Below, piece after piece: positions 13,250 to 21,747 of a DNA stretch of 23,338 nucleotides (its first letter is position 1; every line of letters begins with the position of its first letter). Source of the DNA: a virus; the IMG/VR virus record IMGVR_UViG_3300013102_000793, positions 1 to 23,338 of that record. One strand, 5' to 3'. The position numbers and the translations under genes were made by a program. Under the pieces are notes generated by a model. The model was not told where the DNA came from. It saw only the letters and a list, made by a program, of their open reading frames with translations, and did no database searches.

Positions 13250-15016
13250 TTAATAAAACTCCAGGATGTTAGGGCTTTGACCGCCGTTCGCGGCGGTCAG
13301 CGGTTCGTTGAGCAGTGCGTGCATGATTGCCCAGGCGACATCCGCGTGACTGGCTTCCTCGCTGCGACTGGCCTCATAGGTGGAGCGGCTGCCGCTGGCG
13401 GTCATGGTTTTGCGGATCGCCATGAATGACGACGTGATGTCTTTGTGGTTGGTGTCGTACTCCAGGCGTCCGGACGTGATGGTGTCTTTCGCTTTCAACA
13501 CCATTTTTGTTTTAGTCTCTGGGCTGTAGCGGATTTCCATTGCGGCGGGGAAGAACTGCCGGACAAGCTGGAAAACACCCTGGCCGATGCCGGTGGCATC
13601 TACGCCGATGTATTCCACGCAGTAGCGTTTCGTTAACTCCTCAATGCTTTTCGCCTGGGCGGCAAAATCCATACCCTTCCATTGATGGCGTTCCAGTACG
13701 CGGAATTTGCCACCGTCCACCAGCGGCGGAGCCACGACAGCGCAGCCCGCGCTGTCGCCGGTGTGCGACGGGTCGTAACCAATCCAGACGGCGCGATAAC
13801 CAAACGGACGCACGGCAAACGGGCTGAAATCCTTCCACTCCTCCGCACTTTCCACCATGCAGCGTTGCAGCTCGGCAAACGGGAACACGGACGCCTGATC
13901 GTCTACAAATTCGCACATAAACAGGTTGCGGAAATCCTCGGCGCTGTTTTCCTGTTTCAGCGTGTCGATGTTGAAAAGGTTACAGCCACCGGCTAACGCG
14001 TCTTCAATGGTGACGATTTGCCGCCACTGGCCATCCTCACAAAGCCGACCTTTCGCCAGGACGTGATGGCCGATATCCAGCTCAATCCTGTCCCGAGGAT
14101 TTTCCCGCCCCTTGTTGAACAGTTCGCCCGACCAGAAAGGATAAGCGCCGTGCGTGAGTGCTGATGGGGTGGAAAAATACGTGGTGCGCAGATGTTCCTG
14201 CGAGGCCATCCCGCTGGCGACCTTGCGCAGCTTCTGGAAGTTCGGGATCCAAAAGATTTCATCCACGTATAAATCGCCGTTGTGGCTTTGGGCTGTGTTG
14301 GAGTTGGTGCCTAAGAAAATCAGTTTTGCGCCGTTGTTGCCGAGCACTATCGGATCGCCGGTCAGTTCTACATCGACAAGGCGGGCGAACTGAATGATGT
14401 ACTCACGGAACACGTAAGCCTGGGTTTTACTGGCCGACAGGAAAATTTGGTTGTGGCCGGTGGCGAGTGCGCGCAGCAGCGCTTCGCGGGCAAAGAAGAA
14501 CGTGGCGCCAATCTGACGAGATTTCAGGATGTCGCGGATACGGTGTTTAAGCCCTGCGTCGTACCAGATTCGCTGATAAGGGAAACACTTTTCAAAGAAA
14601 ATCCCTTCCAGCTTCTCCAGGGCTTCGTCGCTGAAATAGTTTTTGGTTGGCTTCTTACGATCGCCTTTGTTGCGGTTAGCAACGTTCGGATTTAAATCGG
14701 CCTCGTTCCCGCTCTGGCTGTAGCGGTTCACCCGTGCCAGGCGTTCAATCATCCGGCCTAACGCATCAATCTCTTTGTAATCCGCATTCCCCTTCACGTC
14801 CTTAGTGACGAGCTGAATTAAGCGCGCTTCCAGGCTGGATTCAACGCGAGCAATCGGCGCGGCGTTCTCCCACGCATCGCGGGTTTTCCAGCTCTGCACC
14901 GTCGGTATTTTTTGGGTCAGCAGTTCCGCAATCTGACGCACAGAAAACCCCTGCCAGTAAAGCAGTGCCGCCTGTCGCCGTGGGTCGCTGATGATGGTTG
15001 AGTTTGTCGTTTTCAT
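13250..15016 (-). CDS. P: Terminase large subunit (ATPase/nuclease)
   Basis: Packages DNA and, with M, cuts at cos. Starting at ATG 15016 gives 588 residues against 590 in P2 P; the frame is open to 15301 but that extension overlaps O and is not conserved. An N-terminal HTH (about 14-40, YWQGFSVRQIAELL) is followed by the Walker A-like SRQIGAT (166-172) and Walker B LYVDEIF (249-255). The RNase-H-like nuclease has acidic residues in YDPSHTGDS (D415), GVDATG (D473) and HADVAWA (D559). It is the first gene of the leftward operon and diverges from O. No good Shine-Dalgarno is visible. Confidence 0.96.
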   Translation of the reverse strand: MKTTNSTIISDPRRQAALLYWQGFSVRQIAELLTQKIPTVQSWKTRDAWENAAPIARVESSLEARLIQLVTKDVKGNADYKEIDALGRMIERLARVNRYSQSGNEADLNPNVANRNKGDRKKPTKNYFSDEALEKLEGIFFEKCFPYQRIWYDAGLKHRIRDILKSRQIGATFFFAREALLRALATGHNQIFLSASKTQAYVFREYIIQFARLVDVELTGDPIVLGNNGAKLIFLGTNSNTAQSHNGDLYVDEIFWIPNFQKLRKVASGMASQEHLRTTYFSTPSALTHGAYPFWSGELFNKGRENPRDRIELDIGHHVLAKGRLCEDGQWRQIVTIEDALAGGCNLFNIDTLKQENSAEDFRNLFMCEFVDDQASVFPFAELQRCMVESAEEWKDFSPFAVRPFGYRAVWIGYDPSHTGDSAGCAVVAPPLVDGGKFRVLERHQWKGMDFAAQAKSIEELTKRYCVEYIGVDATGIGQGVFQLVRQFFPAAMEIRYSPETKTKMVLKAKDTITSGRLEYDTNHKDITSSFMAIRKTMTASGSRSTYEASRSEEASHADVAWAIMHALLNEPLTAANGGQSPNILEFY

Positions 15017-15060
15017 GGCTGCAACGTTACCGGCTGGCCTGCGGCTTTTCGCGCTGCACA

Positions 15061-15087
15061 CGTTGTGCCATCGAGCATCAACCCGCC
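15061..15087 (+). promoter_or_regulatory. Candidate Ogr-type late activator box upstream of O
   Basis: CGTTGTGCCA-N5-CATCAACCCGCC is found here and, with all 22 fixed bases identical, upstream of V. P2 late promoters are activated by Ogr at a TGT-N12-ACA dyad centred near -55; this box has TGT-N12-CAA. Centred at about 15072, it would put the O operon start near 15128, 33 bases before the O ATG. The divergent P promoter must share this gap, but I found no second box facing left. Confidence 0.62.
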
Positions 15088-15160
15088 TCGGCTGGCGGTG
15101 TCGGACGTGTGTCTGGAAACTTGGGGTTCTCAGAAGTACACACCGACTGGAGTCCGACAA

Positions 15161-16012
15161 ATGGCAAAAGCAACAAAGCGCTTTCGTATCTGTACCGAAG
15201 GGGCAACCACAGACGGCCGCGAAATTACCCGCGACTGGATCGAACAGATGGCCGCAACCTATGACCCGAAGGTCTACGGCGCACGTATCAACATGGAGCA
15301 CATCAAAGGTTATTACCCTGATAGTCCGTTCCGCATGTACGGCGATGTGACCGGCGTTTATGCCGAAGAAATTGCCGACGGCGCGCTGAAAGGCAAGCTG
15401 GCACTGTATGCCGACATTGATCCGACGGCTGATTTAGTGTCGCTGGTGAAAGCCCGCCAGAAGGTTTACACCTCCATCGAAGTGAACCCCTCGTTTTCCG
15501 ACACCGGCAAAGCCTATCTGATTGGCCTGGCCGTGACCGACAGCCCCGCGAGCCTCGGCACCGAGTACCTGCAATTCAGCGCGAAGGCGCAGCAAAACCC
15601 GCTGGCTGGCCGCAAACAAGATGCTGGAAACCTGTTCACCGTCGCCGAAGAAACGGCGTTCGAGTTTGAAGAAGATAAACCGGCTGCCCCGTCGCTGTTC
15701 TCCCGCGTGAAACAGCTGCTGTCCAGTAAATCCGCCTCGGATGATGCCCGTTTCAAAGACGTGCATGACGCCGTGGAAGTGGTGGTGGAACACGTCGAAA
15801 CCGGCCTGCAAGCCAGCGATGAAAAGCTGTCCGTGCTGGAAAAATCCCTGACGCAACGCCTCAGCGCACTGGAAAAAGCCACCGCCGACGATCGCGAACA
15901 GTTCAGCACGCTCAAAGGCAAGCTGGAAAAATCCGCGCCGCAGAACTACACGCAGCGCCCCGTTTCAAGCGGCGGCGGTAAAGGGAATGCGGCGGATATC
16001 ACCGACTGCTAA
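15161..16012 (+). CDS. O: Capsid scaffolding protein with internal serine protease
   Basis: Scaffold for procapsid assembly that also matures the capsid proteins. The ATG at 15161 with GGAG upstream gives 283 residues (P2 O: 284); the open frame to 15065 runs through the promoter region and is not used. The herpesvirus-type catalytic triad of P2 O (D19, H48, S107) is present as D18 (TTDGRE), H47 (NMEHIKG) and S105 (VYTSIEV). The C-terminal half (about 190-270) is a predicted coiled coil for the scaffold role. It is the first gene of the long rightward head/lysis/tail operon. Confidence 0.96.
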   Translation: MAKATKRFRICTEGATTDGREITRDWIEQMAATYDPKVYGARINMEHIKGYYPDSPFRMYGDVTGVYAEEIADGALKGKLALYADIDPTADLVSLVKARQKVYTSIEVNPSFSDTGKAYLIGLAVTDSPASLGTEYLQFSAKAQQNPLAGRKQDAGNLFTVAEETAFEFEEDKPAAPSLFSRVKQLLSSKSASDDARFKDVHDAVEVVVEHVETGLQASDEKLSVLEKSLTQRLSALEKATADDREQFSTLKGKLEKSAPQNYTQRPVSSGGGKGNAADITDC

Positions 16013-16057
16013 GCACAAAAAAACGATTAACCCGTTAACCATTTTGGAAAAAAACGC

Positions 16058-17122
16058 ATGAAACAAACCACCCGTTTTCAATTTAACGCCTACCTGTCCC
16101 GCATCGCAGAGCTGAACTCTGTGGACACCGGCGACCTGGATAAAAAATTCAGCGTTGAGCCGTCGGTAACGCAGACGCTGATGACCCGCGTGCAGGAGTC
16201 CTCCGCGTTCCTCCAGATGATTAACATCATCCCCGTGGACGAAATGAAGGGTGAAAAAGTGGGCGTAGGCGTGTCCGGCTCCATTGCCAGCACGGCGGAC
16301 ACCACCGGCGACGGTGAGCGTAAAACTGCTGACTTCAATACCCTGACCGCTGAGGGCTACGAGTGCCGTCAGACCAACTACGATTTCCATTTCCGCTACG
16401 CCACGCTCGATCTCTGGGCACGCTATCAGGATTTTCAGGCGCGTTTACGTGACGCCATCGTGAAACGCCAGGCGCTGGATCGCATCACCATCGGCTTCAA
16501 CGGCGTTGAGCGTGCGGCCACCTCCAACCGCACGAAATACCCGCTGTTGCAGGACGTGAACGTGGGCTGGCTGCAAAAGTACCGCCTCAATGCCCCTGAG
16601 CGCGTGCTGAGCAAAATCCTCGGTGACGACGATGAGCTGATCTCCGCCACCGTGCGCGTCGGCGCAGGCGGTGACTATGAAAATCTGGACGCGCTGGTGA
16701 TGGACGCCACCAACGACATGATTGACCCGATTTATCAGGACGATACCGGCCTGGTGGTGATCTGCGGTCGTCAGCTGCTGGCAGATAAGTATTTCCCACT
16801 GGTGAACAGGGCGCAGGATAATTCCGAAAGCCTGGCGGCCGACATGATTATCAGCCAGAAGCGCATCGGTAACTTACCGGCGGTGCGCGTGCCGGGCTTC
16901 CCCGCTAACGCGCTCCTGATCACCCGCCTCGATAACCTGTCAATCTACTGGCAGGACGGTACGCACCGCCGTCACATCGAAGAGGTGCCAAAGCGTGACC
17001 GCATCGAAAACTACGAATCCATCAATGAGGATTTCGTGGTGGAAGACTTTCGCGGCGGCTGCCTGGTCGAAAATATCCAGATCGGCACCTTCAAAGCTGC
17101 CGCACCTGAATCAGCGGAATAA
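16058..17122 (+). CDS. N: Major capsid protein
   Basis: Builds the T=7 head shell after cleavage by O. It has 354 residues (P2 N: 357), with P2-typical segments such as FNAYLSRIAELN near the start and RIENYESINEDFVVEDF near the end. In P2 the N-terminal 31 residues are removed in maturation; a similar region is present. TTGGA lies about 10 bases before the ATG. It follows O by 45 bases. Confidence 0.96.
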   Translation: MKQTTRFQFNAYLSRIAELNSVDTGDLDKKFSVEPSVTQTLMTRVQESSAFLQMINIIPVDEMKGEKVGVGVSGSIASTADTTGDGERKTADFNTLTAEGYECRQTNYDFHFRYATLDLWARYQDFQARLRDAIVKRQALDRITIGFNGVERAATSNRTKYPLLQDVNVGWLQKYRLNAPERVLSKILGDDDELISATVRVGAGGDYENLDALVMDATNDMIDPIYQDDTGLVVICGRQLLADKYFPLVNRAQDNSESLAADMIISQKRIGNLPAVRVPGFPANALLITRLDNLSIYWQDGTHRRHIEEVPKRDRIENYESINEDFVVEDFRGGCLVENIQIGTFKAAAPESAE

Positions 17123-17135
17123 AGGGGGACATAAC

Positions 17136-17792
17136 ATGATTAGCCCTTGCCGTCGTCACATGCTGCGGCAGTCAGCTATCAACGCAGCGCAGCAGGCCTC
17201 CGGCCTGTTGCGTCACGCCACCGGCTACGAACTGCAAATGCAAAAGCTCAATGCGGATAAGCAGGAACTGAGCAAGCATCAGTCCTTCCAGGCCAAAGCG
17301 GAAGTCAAACGCCGCCTGCTGCCGGAATATGCCCCGTGGGTGTCGGGCGTGCTGGCCGAAGGGAACGGCGCGCAGGATGCCATCCTGATGACCGTCATGA
17401 TCTGGCGTATCGATGCCGGTGATATTGCCGGGGCGCTGAACATTGCCCGCTATGCCTTTAAGCACCGGCTCGCCATGCCTTTCGGCAACCGCACCACGGG
17501 CTGCGCCTTCACCGAGGAAGTGATCGACCAAGCCACGCGCGCCCGCGATGCAGGTGAACCGGTCAGCATTGAGCTGATGCTGGAGGTGCTGGAGCTGACC
17601 GACGCCGAGGATATGCCCGATAAAGTCCGTGCCCAGTTGCATAAGATTATCGGCTATCTCTACCGCGACGGCGGCAAGGAGGCGTTAGCCCTCGAACGCC
17701 TGAAAAATGCCTTAATTCTTGATAACAAATCAGGCGTTAAGAAAGACATTGAGCGCCTGGAATCCGCCATTAGAAAGGCATCCGGCAGCTAA
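17136..17792 (+). CDS. M: Terminase small subunit, short form
   Basis: Recognises cos and, with P, cuts and packages DNA. The ATG at 17136 is preceded by GGGGGA and gives 218 residues; matching segments to P2 M include LRHATGYELQM, VLAEGNGAQDAILMTVM and VRAQLHKIIGYLYRDGG. P2 M is 247 aa; this copy stops after GVKKDIERLESAIRKASGS and lacks the lysine-rich tail. The sequence that follows is a stable hairpin rather than frameshifted tail codons. Confidence 0.94.
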   Translation: MISPCRRHMLRQSAINAAQQASGLLRHATGYELQMQKLNADKQELSKHQSFQAKAEVKRRLLPEYAPWVSGVLAEGNGAQDAILMTVMIWRIDAGDIAGALNIARYAFKHRLAMPFGNRTTGCAFTEEVIDQATRARDAGEPVSIELMLEVLELTDAEDMPDKVRAQLHKIIGYLYRDGGKEALALERLKNALILDNKSGVKKDIERLESAIRKASGS

Positions 17793-17810
17793 AAGAATGC
17801 GCCCCGCGCA

Positions 17811-17869
17811 GGGCGGCACGCCAGCCGCGGCAGGTCTTTGACCTTGTTCAACGCTGGCGTCCACCGCCC
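17811..17869 (+). repeat. Large nested hairpin between M and L
   Basis: GGGCGG-C-ACGCCAGC (17811-17825) pairs with GCTGGCGT-CCA-CCGCCC (17853-17869), 14 base pairs with one small bulge. A second hairpin, AGGTC-TTT-GACCT, sits in the loop (17832-17844). It fills most of the 94-base M-L gap and has no T run. It may process or protect the late mRNA, or attenuate M relative to L. Confidence 0.7.
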
Positions 17870-17886
17870 CCCATTCAGAGGTCATT

Positions 17887-18357
17887 ATGTCTCTTGTTGT
17901 ACCTGCACCAAAGCCGGACGCCGCGACGGAACCCGCGATTAAAAACACCCATTTCTGGCCTGATGTCGATCCGGTTGAGCTGCGTGACACGCTGCGCCTG
18001 GAGGGCACGGTCACCGCTAAGCGTCTGAGAACTGCCGCAAAGTTTGCCATGACCGAAGTGAATGCCGAGCTGTTCAGCTTTCGTGATGCGCAGATTTCGC
18101 AGGGCTTTAAACGCCTGGCTGATGTTCCTGCCGATCAGATTGATGATGAAAGCGTGAAGGTCTGCGCCTATCAGCGCGCCGTGGCGTCTATCGCGGCGGC
18201 CTTCCTGGCGGAGCGTTACCCGAATAATGACACCACCGACAAGGGCAGTAAAAAAGCCGAAATTGTGGAAAGCACCGTTGATGATTTATGGCGTGACGGG
18301 CGCAATGCGATCAGCGACGTCGCCGGTGTGTCTCACTGCATCATTGGGCTGCTCTGA
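17887..18357 (+). CDS. L: Head completion/stabilisation protein
   Basis: Closes the filled head before tail joining. It has 156 residues (P2 L: 169); the TNTHFWPDVDPVELRDTLRL-like N-terminus and the ESTVDDLWRDGRNAISDVAG segment mark the phage_GPL family. AGAGGT lies five bases before the ATG. Its TGA overlaps the X start by one base, so the two are coupled. Confidence 0.94.
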   Translation: MSLVVPAPKPDAATEPAIKNTHFWPDVDPVELRDTLRLEGTVTAKRLRTAAKFAMTEVNAELFSFRDAQISQGFKRLADVPADQIDDESVKVCAYQRAVASIAAAFLAERYPNNDTTDKGSKKAEIVESTVDDLWRDGRNAISDVAGVSHCIIGLL

Positions 18358-18560
18358 TGAAAGTCTATGCCGAACAGGGCGACACCGTAGATTCGCTTTG
18401 CTGGCGGTACTACGGGCGCACGGGATCGGTCGCTGAAAAAGTTTACGCGGCTAACGTTGGCTTAGCCGCACAGGGGGCAATCCTGCCCCATGGCTACGCG
18501 GTGGAGCTGCCGGATATTACCCAGGCCGCAGTCAGTGAAACCGTCTCACTTTGGGACTGA
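18357..18560 (+). CDS. X: Tail protein X
   Basis: A small tail assembly protein of 67 residues, the same length as P2 X. The sequence EQGDTVDSLCWRYYGRTG followed by VYAANVGLAAQG is a LysM-like fold typical of phage_X. Its start overlaps the L stop and its stop overlaps the holin start, each by one base. Confidence 0.94.
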   Translation: MKVYAEQGDTVDSLCWRYYGRTGSVAEKVYAANVGLAAQGAILPHGYAVELPDITQAAVSETVSLWD

Positions 18561-18775
18561 TGACCATGGAGCGCATCACCTCGTTTATCTGTTACTGCGT
18601 CGCGGCTTTTCTAGCCTGGCTCGGCGCAATGTCACCGCAGGATATCGCCTTCCTGGTGGGCGCAGGCGTCGGCGTCGCGACCTTCCTGGTGAACTGGTAC
18701 TACCGTCGCAAGACTTACCGCCTGCTGAAAGAAATGGGCGTGAGAGGGGAAATCAATGCAGCCATCAATCGTTAG
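18560..18775 (+). CDS. Holin, HP1-type
   Basis: Forms membrane lesions that time lysis. The 71-residue product has two hydrophobic segments, about residues 5-20 (SFICYCVAAFLAWLG) and 26-46 (IAFLVGAGVGVATFLVNW), then a basic tail YYRRKTYRLLKE. This pattern fits HP1-family holins and not P2 Y, so the holin has been exchanged while keeping its map position. The ATG at 18560 overlaps the X stop; a second ATG lies two codons later at 18566, so a dual start is possible. Confidence 0.82.
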   Translation: MTMERITSFICYCVAAFLAWLGAMSPQDIAFLVGAGVGVATFLVNWYYRRKTYRLLKEMGVRGEINAAINR

Positions 18776-19265
18776 ACGCTGCGCCGTCGCCGCCGTTCTC
18801 GCGATTGCCGCGCTGCTGCCGCAAACGCCAACATTGAAAACCTCCGCCGCCGGTCTGGCACTGATTGCCGATTTTGAAGGCTGCCGCCTGTCCGCCTATC
18901 AGTGCAGCGCGGGCGTCTGGACAAACGGCATCGGGCACACCGCAGGTGTGAAGCCGCAAACGCACATCAGCGAACGGCAGGCCGCCGTGAATCTGGTGGA
19001 AGACGTGATGCGGGTGGAGAAAGGCATTGCGCGATGTATGCCGGTTGCCATGCCACAGCCGGTGTATGACGCCGTGGCGTCTTTTGTGTTCAACGTCGGC
19101 GTGACGGCGGCCTGTAAATCCACCCTGGCGTTTTTCATCAATAAGGGGGAATGGCGAAAAGCCTGCGAACAGTTGCCGCGCTGGGTATTTGTGGACGGTG
19201 TCCGCGTCACCGGCCTGGAGCGCCGCCGCGCTAATGAGCTGGCCTACTGCCTGCGGGGAGTCTGA
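18756..19265 (+). CDS. K: Endolysin (GH24 lysozyme, SAR type)
   Basis: Muramidase that cuts peptidoglycan at lysis. The 169 residues contain the T4-lysozyme-family triad with a cysteine variant: E41 (FEGCR), C50 (YQCSAG) and T56 (VWTNG), spaced E-8-C-5-T. Residues about 9-22 (CAVAAVLAIAALLP) form a weakly hydrophobic signal-anchor, so export by Sec as a signal-arrest-release endolysin is likely. GAGAGGGG precedes the ATG. It overlaps the holin by 20 bases and lysB by one. Confidence 0.93.
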   Translation: MQPSIVRRCAVAAVLAIAALLPQTPTLKTSAAGLALIADFEGCRLSAYQCSAGVWTNGIGHTAGVKPQTHISERQAAVNLVEDVMRVEKGIARCMPVAMPQPVYDAVASFVFNVGVTAACKSTLAFFINKGEWRKACEQLPRWVFVDGVRVTGLERRRANELAYCLRGV

Positions 19266-19690
19266 TGCGCATTTTAATTTTCTTACTGCTGGCAGTTTGC
19301 GCGCTGGCGGGGCTGCAAACCTGGCGTATCGGCGGCCTGCATGACGAAGCCGACCAGGCGCAGCGCATTATCGGCACGCTGTCCGCCGGAATCCAAAGCC
19401 GCGACAACGTTATTAGCCGCCTGAACGATGATGCCGTGACGCGGGAACGCCAGGAGCAAAGCCTGCGCACCCAGCTCGCACGGGCAGGACAGCAGGCGCG
19501 GGATCGTGAAGTTCATATTCAAAGGTTACTCAATGAAAATCAGGAAATGCGCGACTGGTATGGCGATCGTCTGCCTGATGGCATTAGCCGGATGCACGCA
19601 CGTCCCGCCTTTGCCAGCGCCGCAGATTATTTACATTGGCTGTCCGGCGGTAACCAGTTGCCCGATACCGGCAAGCGCACCGGTCACTAA
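19265..19690 (+). CDS. lysB: Inner-membrane spanin (Rz-like)
   Basis: The 141-residue inner subunit of the spanin pair that disrupts the outer membrane. It has one N-terminal transmembrane helix (about 2-18, RILIFLLLAVCALAGL) and a long periplasmic coiled coil (about 25-100). It starts on the last base of the K stop. lysC starts inside it in another reading frame. Confidence 0.92.
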   Translation: MRILIFLLLAVCALAGLQTWRIGGLHDEADQAQRIIGTLSAGIQSRDNVISRLNDDAVTRERQEQSLRTQLARAGQQARDREVHIQRLLNENQEMRDWYGDRLPDGISRMHARPAFASAADYLHWLSGGNQLPDTGKRTGH

Positions 19691-19823
19691 CGGCGACTTA
19701 AGCGCCGATGTCAGAAACCTGGAGGCCGCGCTGACTGCCTGCGGCCTCCAGGTGGAAGTGGTCAAACAATGCCAGGAGGAACACCGTGTTAAAACCCGCA
19801 CAGCTGCGCAAAGCCTTAACTGA
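19533..19823 (+). CDS. lysC: Outer-membrane lipoprotein spanin (Rz1-like), nested
   Basis: A 96-residue lipoprotein, largely embedded in lysB in a different frame, the known lysB/lysC arrangement of P2. The signal peptide ends at a lipobox, LMALAGC, followed by the proline-rich THVPPLPAP typical of o-spanins. The frame is open nine codons upstream, but the ATG at 19533 gives a normal signal peptide. The 3' end extends past lysB and overlaps R by 38 bases. Confidence 0.88.
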   Translation: MKIRKCATGMAIVCLMALAGCTHVPPLPAPQIIYIGCPAVTSCPIPASAPVTNGDLSADVRNLEAALTACGLQVEVVKQCQEEHRVKTRTAAQSLN

Positions 19824-20253
19824 CGCCGTGCCGGTGCTGCAAACCAGCCCCGACACCTTGCGGATGTTTGTGGATAACGGGCGCATCGTTTCCACGTTAG
19901 CCAGTTCTCTGTCGTTTGAATACCAGTATCAGACTGAACTGCTGATCACCAATTTTGCCCAGGACTGTGATCTGATCATTGTGCCTATTCTTGCCTGGCT
20001 GCGTGAGCATCAACCGGACATCATGGCAACACCCGATAAACAGCAGACAGGCTATAAATTCAAAGCCGATATGCTCAATGACGGCAGCTACGATATTGCC
20101 GTTTATTTGCAGCTCACCGAGCGAGTGATCGTGAAACAGGTTGATGCCGGTCTGCACGTGGAGCATTTTCCGGAACCGCCTCTGCCGGAGCCGGTGGAAA
20201 GGCCGCGTGAACTGTACCTGCACGGCGAGTTAGTGAGTCAGTGGAATGAGTGA
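19786..20253 (+). CDS. R: Tail completion protein R
   Basis: Needed with S for stable tail completion. It has 155 residues, equal to P2 R, and begins MLKPAQLRKALTDAVP like the phage_tail_R family. It uses a GTG start with a strong AGGAGGA upstream, located within lysC. The 3' end overlaps S by 8 bases. Confidence 0.94.
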   Translation: MLKPAQLRKALTDAVPVLQTSPDTLRMFVDNGRIVSTLASSLSFEYQYQTELLITNFAQDCDLIIVPILAWLREHQPDIMATPDKQQTGYKFKADMLNDGSYDIAVYLQLTERVIVKQVDAGLHVEHFPEPPLPEPVERPRELYLHGELVSQWNE

Positions 20254-20692
20254 GCTGTCAGCGTTTGATACCCGCCTGGCGGGATTGATTGCGGCGCTGT
20301 CACCGCAAAGCCGTAAGGCGATGGCCTCTACCATTGCGAAGCGTCTGCGCAAACATCAGCAGCAGCGCATTAAGCAGCAGGTTACACCCGACGGTAAACC
20401 CTTCACTCCCCGCCGCCCGCCGCCGTTGCGGGCAAAGAAAGGCCGCATTAAGCGGGAAATGTTCGCCAAACTGCGCACGGCCAAATACATGAAGGCCAAA
20501 GGCACCGCTGACGACGCCGTGGTGGAATTCACCGGACAGGTACAACGGATGGCAAAAGTGCATCAGTACGGGCTGCGGGATCGCCCGTCAGTCAGGGCGG
20601 AGGAAGTGCGGTATCCGGCGCGTCCGCTGTTAGGGCTGGATGCGGAAGATATGAAGATTGTGGAGGATGAATTGATGAAATTGATGAGTTAA
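20246..20692 (+). CDS. S: Tail completion protein S
   Basis: 148 residues (P2 S: 150), of the phage virion morphogenesis (phage_tail_S) family. A basic region around residues 30-75 (KRLRKHQQQRIKQQ and KKGRIKREMF) and the end ARPLLGLDAEDM are typical. It is the last gene of the O-to-S operon before the inserted membrane-protein gene. Confidence 0.94.
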   Translation: MSELSAFDTRLAGLIAALSPQSRKAMASTIAKRLRKHQQQRIKQQVTPDGKPFTPRRPPPLRAKKGRIKREMFAKLRTAKYMKAKGTADDAVVEFTGQVQRMAKVHQYGLRDRPSVRAEEVRYPARPLLGLDAEDMKIVEDELMKLMS

Positions 20693-20771
20693 GAATTTGC
20701 AGAGCGCTACTTGATTTGCCTAAACAAAAGCCCTTACAGTGAGAAGGGTTTCCTAGTTAACGGATGATAAA

Positions 20772-21644
20772 ATGGAAGACATTGATAGCCTTATTATTAA
20801 AAATTACGAAATAATAAAAGACATACTTTATATTTTTTCAATTTTTCTAATTGCATGGGTAACTTACATAAGAGCTGGTTCAAACTACAGTATGATGTCT
20901 AGAGTTTGGTGTTTGATAATTGGGAAAAAAGATTTTAATAATCGTCAAACAGCTAAGTTCATGCAAATCCGAGAGGATATTGATAAATTCAACTTTACTT
21001 TCAATGTTAATGCTGTAAACATGCAGCAAATACAAAGACTACAGAAAAGGGTCGAAAGACAAAATATTGATATAAGATATATTTCTAGGGCGAGAGGTTA
21101 TTTTTACATTAATACCTGCAAAGTGAAACCCCCTAAAAGAAAATACATTCTGGCTATAGCCATTCTAGCTGTTGTATTTTTTCAATTAGCTGCGTTGTCT
21201 TTGCAACTTGCAATCACTCCTGCAGCTGTATTGAAGTTCGATGATAGTAATACTTGGTTTTCGATTAATCACAATTACGCAAAAAAATATACCCTTGCAC
21301 TCCCCTTCGTTGATTTAATTATTGATAATTGGCGCTTTGACAAAGAGACATGTACAAAAGAAAACTTCTCAGAAGATAAACTCTCACAAATAACAAAGCT
21401 TACTAAAAAAGAAATTAAAGTTATTTGTGAATCATTTAAACAAAAGCAACAAGATCCAACAATTACAGAGACAATTAAAAAACAAAAAATTCTTTACTTC
21501 ATTTTGTTTATGCCACTGCTGTTTTCTTTATTCCTTTTTAGGGAGTCTATTTATATGTTGTGTTCTTATGATCTGCGTAACCTTCTGCTAAGAAAGAGGG
21601 GTAAAATAAAAATTAAGTATAGTACTAAGTACTTTGGTAGCTAA
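20772..21644 (+). CDS. Inserted membrane protein, possibly DUF6216-like
   Basis: A 290-residue protein with about three or four transmembrane helices: near 17-35 (ILYIFSIFLIAWVTYI), 125-150 (YILAIAILAVVFFQLAALSL) and 238-260 (ILYFILFMPLLFSLFLF). Between the first two is a charged soluble loop with the IQRLQKRVERQ helix; between the last two is a lysine-rich loop. It resembles DUF6216 proteins of P2-like prophages, an uncertain recollection. It is far more AT-rich than S and V on either side, a classic added cargo gene. GGATGATAAA precedes the ATG; no clear promoter is seen in the 79-base gap after S. It may affect the envelope of the lysogen, for example superinfection exclusion, by inference only. 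Confidence 0.83.
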   Translation: MEDIDSLIIKNYEIIKDILYIFSIFLIAWVTYIRAGSNYSMMSRVWCLIIGKKDFNNRQTAKFMQIREDIDKFNFTFNVNAVNMQQIQRLQKRVERQNIDIRYISRARGYFYINTCKVKPPKRKYILAIAILAVVFFQLAALSLQLAITPAAVLKFDDSNTWFSINHNYAKKYTLALPFVDLIIDNWRFDKETCTKENFSEDKLSQITKLTKKEIKVICESFKQKQQDPTITETIKKQKILYFILFMPLLFSLFLFRESIYMLCSYDLRNLLLRKRGKIKIKYSTKYFGS

Positions 21645-21711
21645 TTTTACATGTGAGTTTTGTCTCTTGTGAAATCTTGGGCACTTTTTAGCATATCAAT
21701 ACCGGTATCTG

Positions 21712-21738
21712 CGTTGTGCCACCTGCCATCAACCCGCC
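21712..21738 (+). promoter_or_regulatory. Candidate Ogr-type late activator box upstream of V
   Basis: Identical in its 22 fixed positions to the box before O. The TGT-N12-CAA centre is near 21723; a P2-like -55 spacing would put the start of transcription at about 21779, right at the V ATG and beyond the terminator hairpin. Confidence 0.62.
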
Positions 21739-21747
21739 ACAAATTGT

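Noticed and set aside
15017-15301. N-terminal extension of terminase P, and a similar extension of O to 15065
   Set aside because: Both extensions run through the divergent promoter region and into the other gene; P2 lengths fit the inner starts.
20731-20757. Terminator after S (AGCCCTT with AAGGGTT)
   Set aside because: The stem needs a wobble pair and the T run is only three bases on the forward strand; not strong enough to list.
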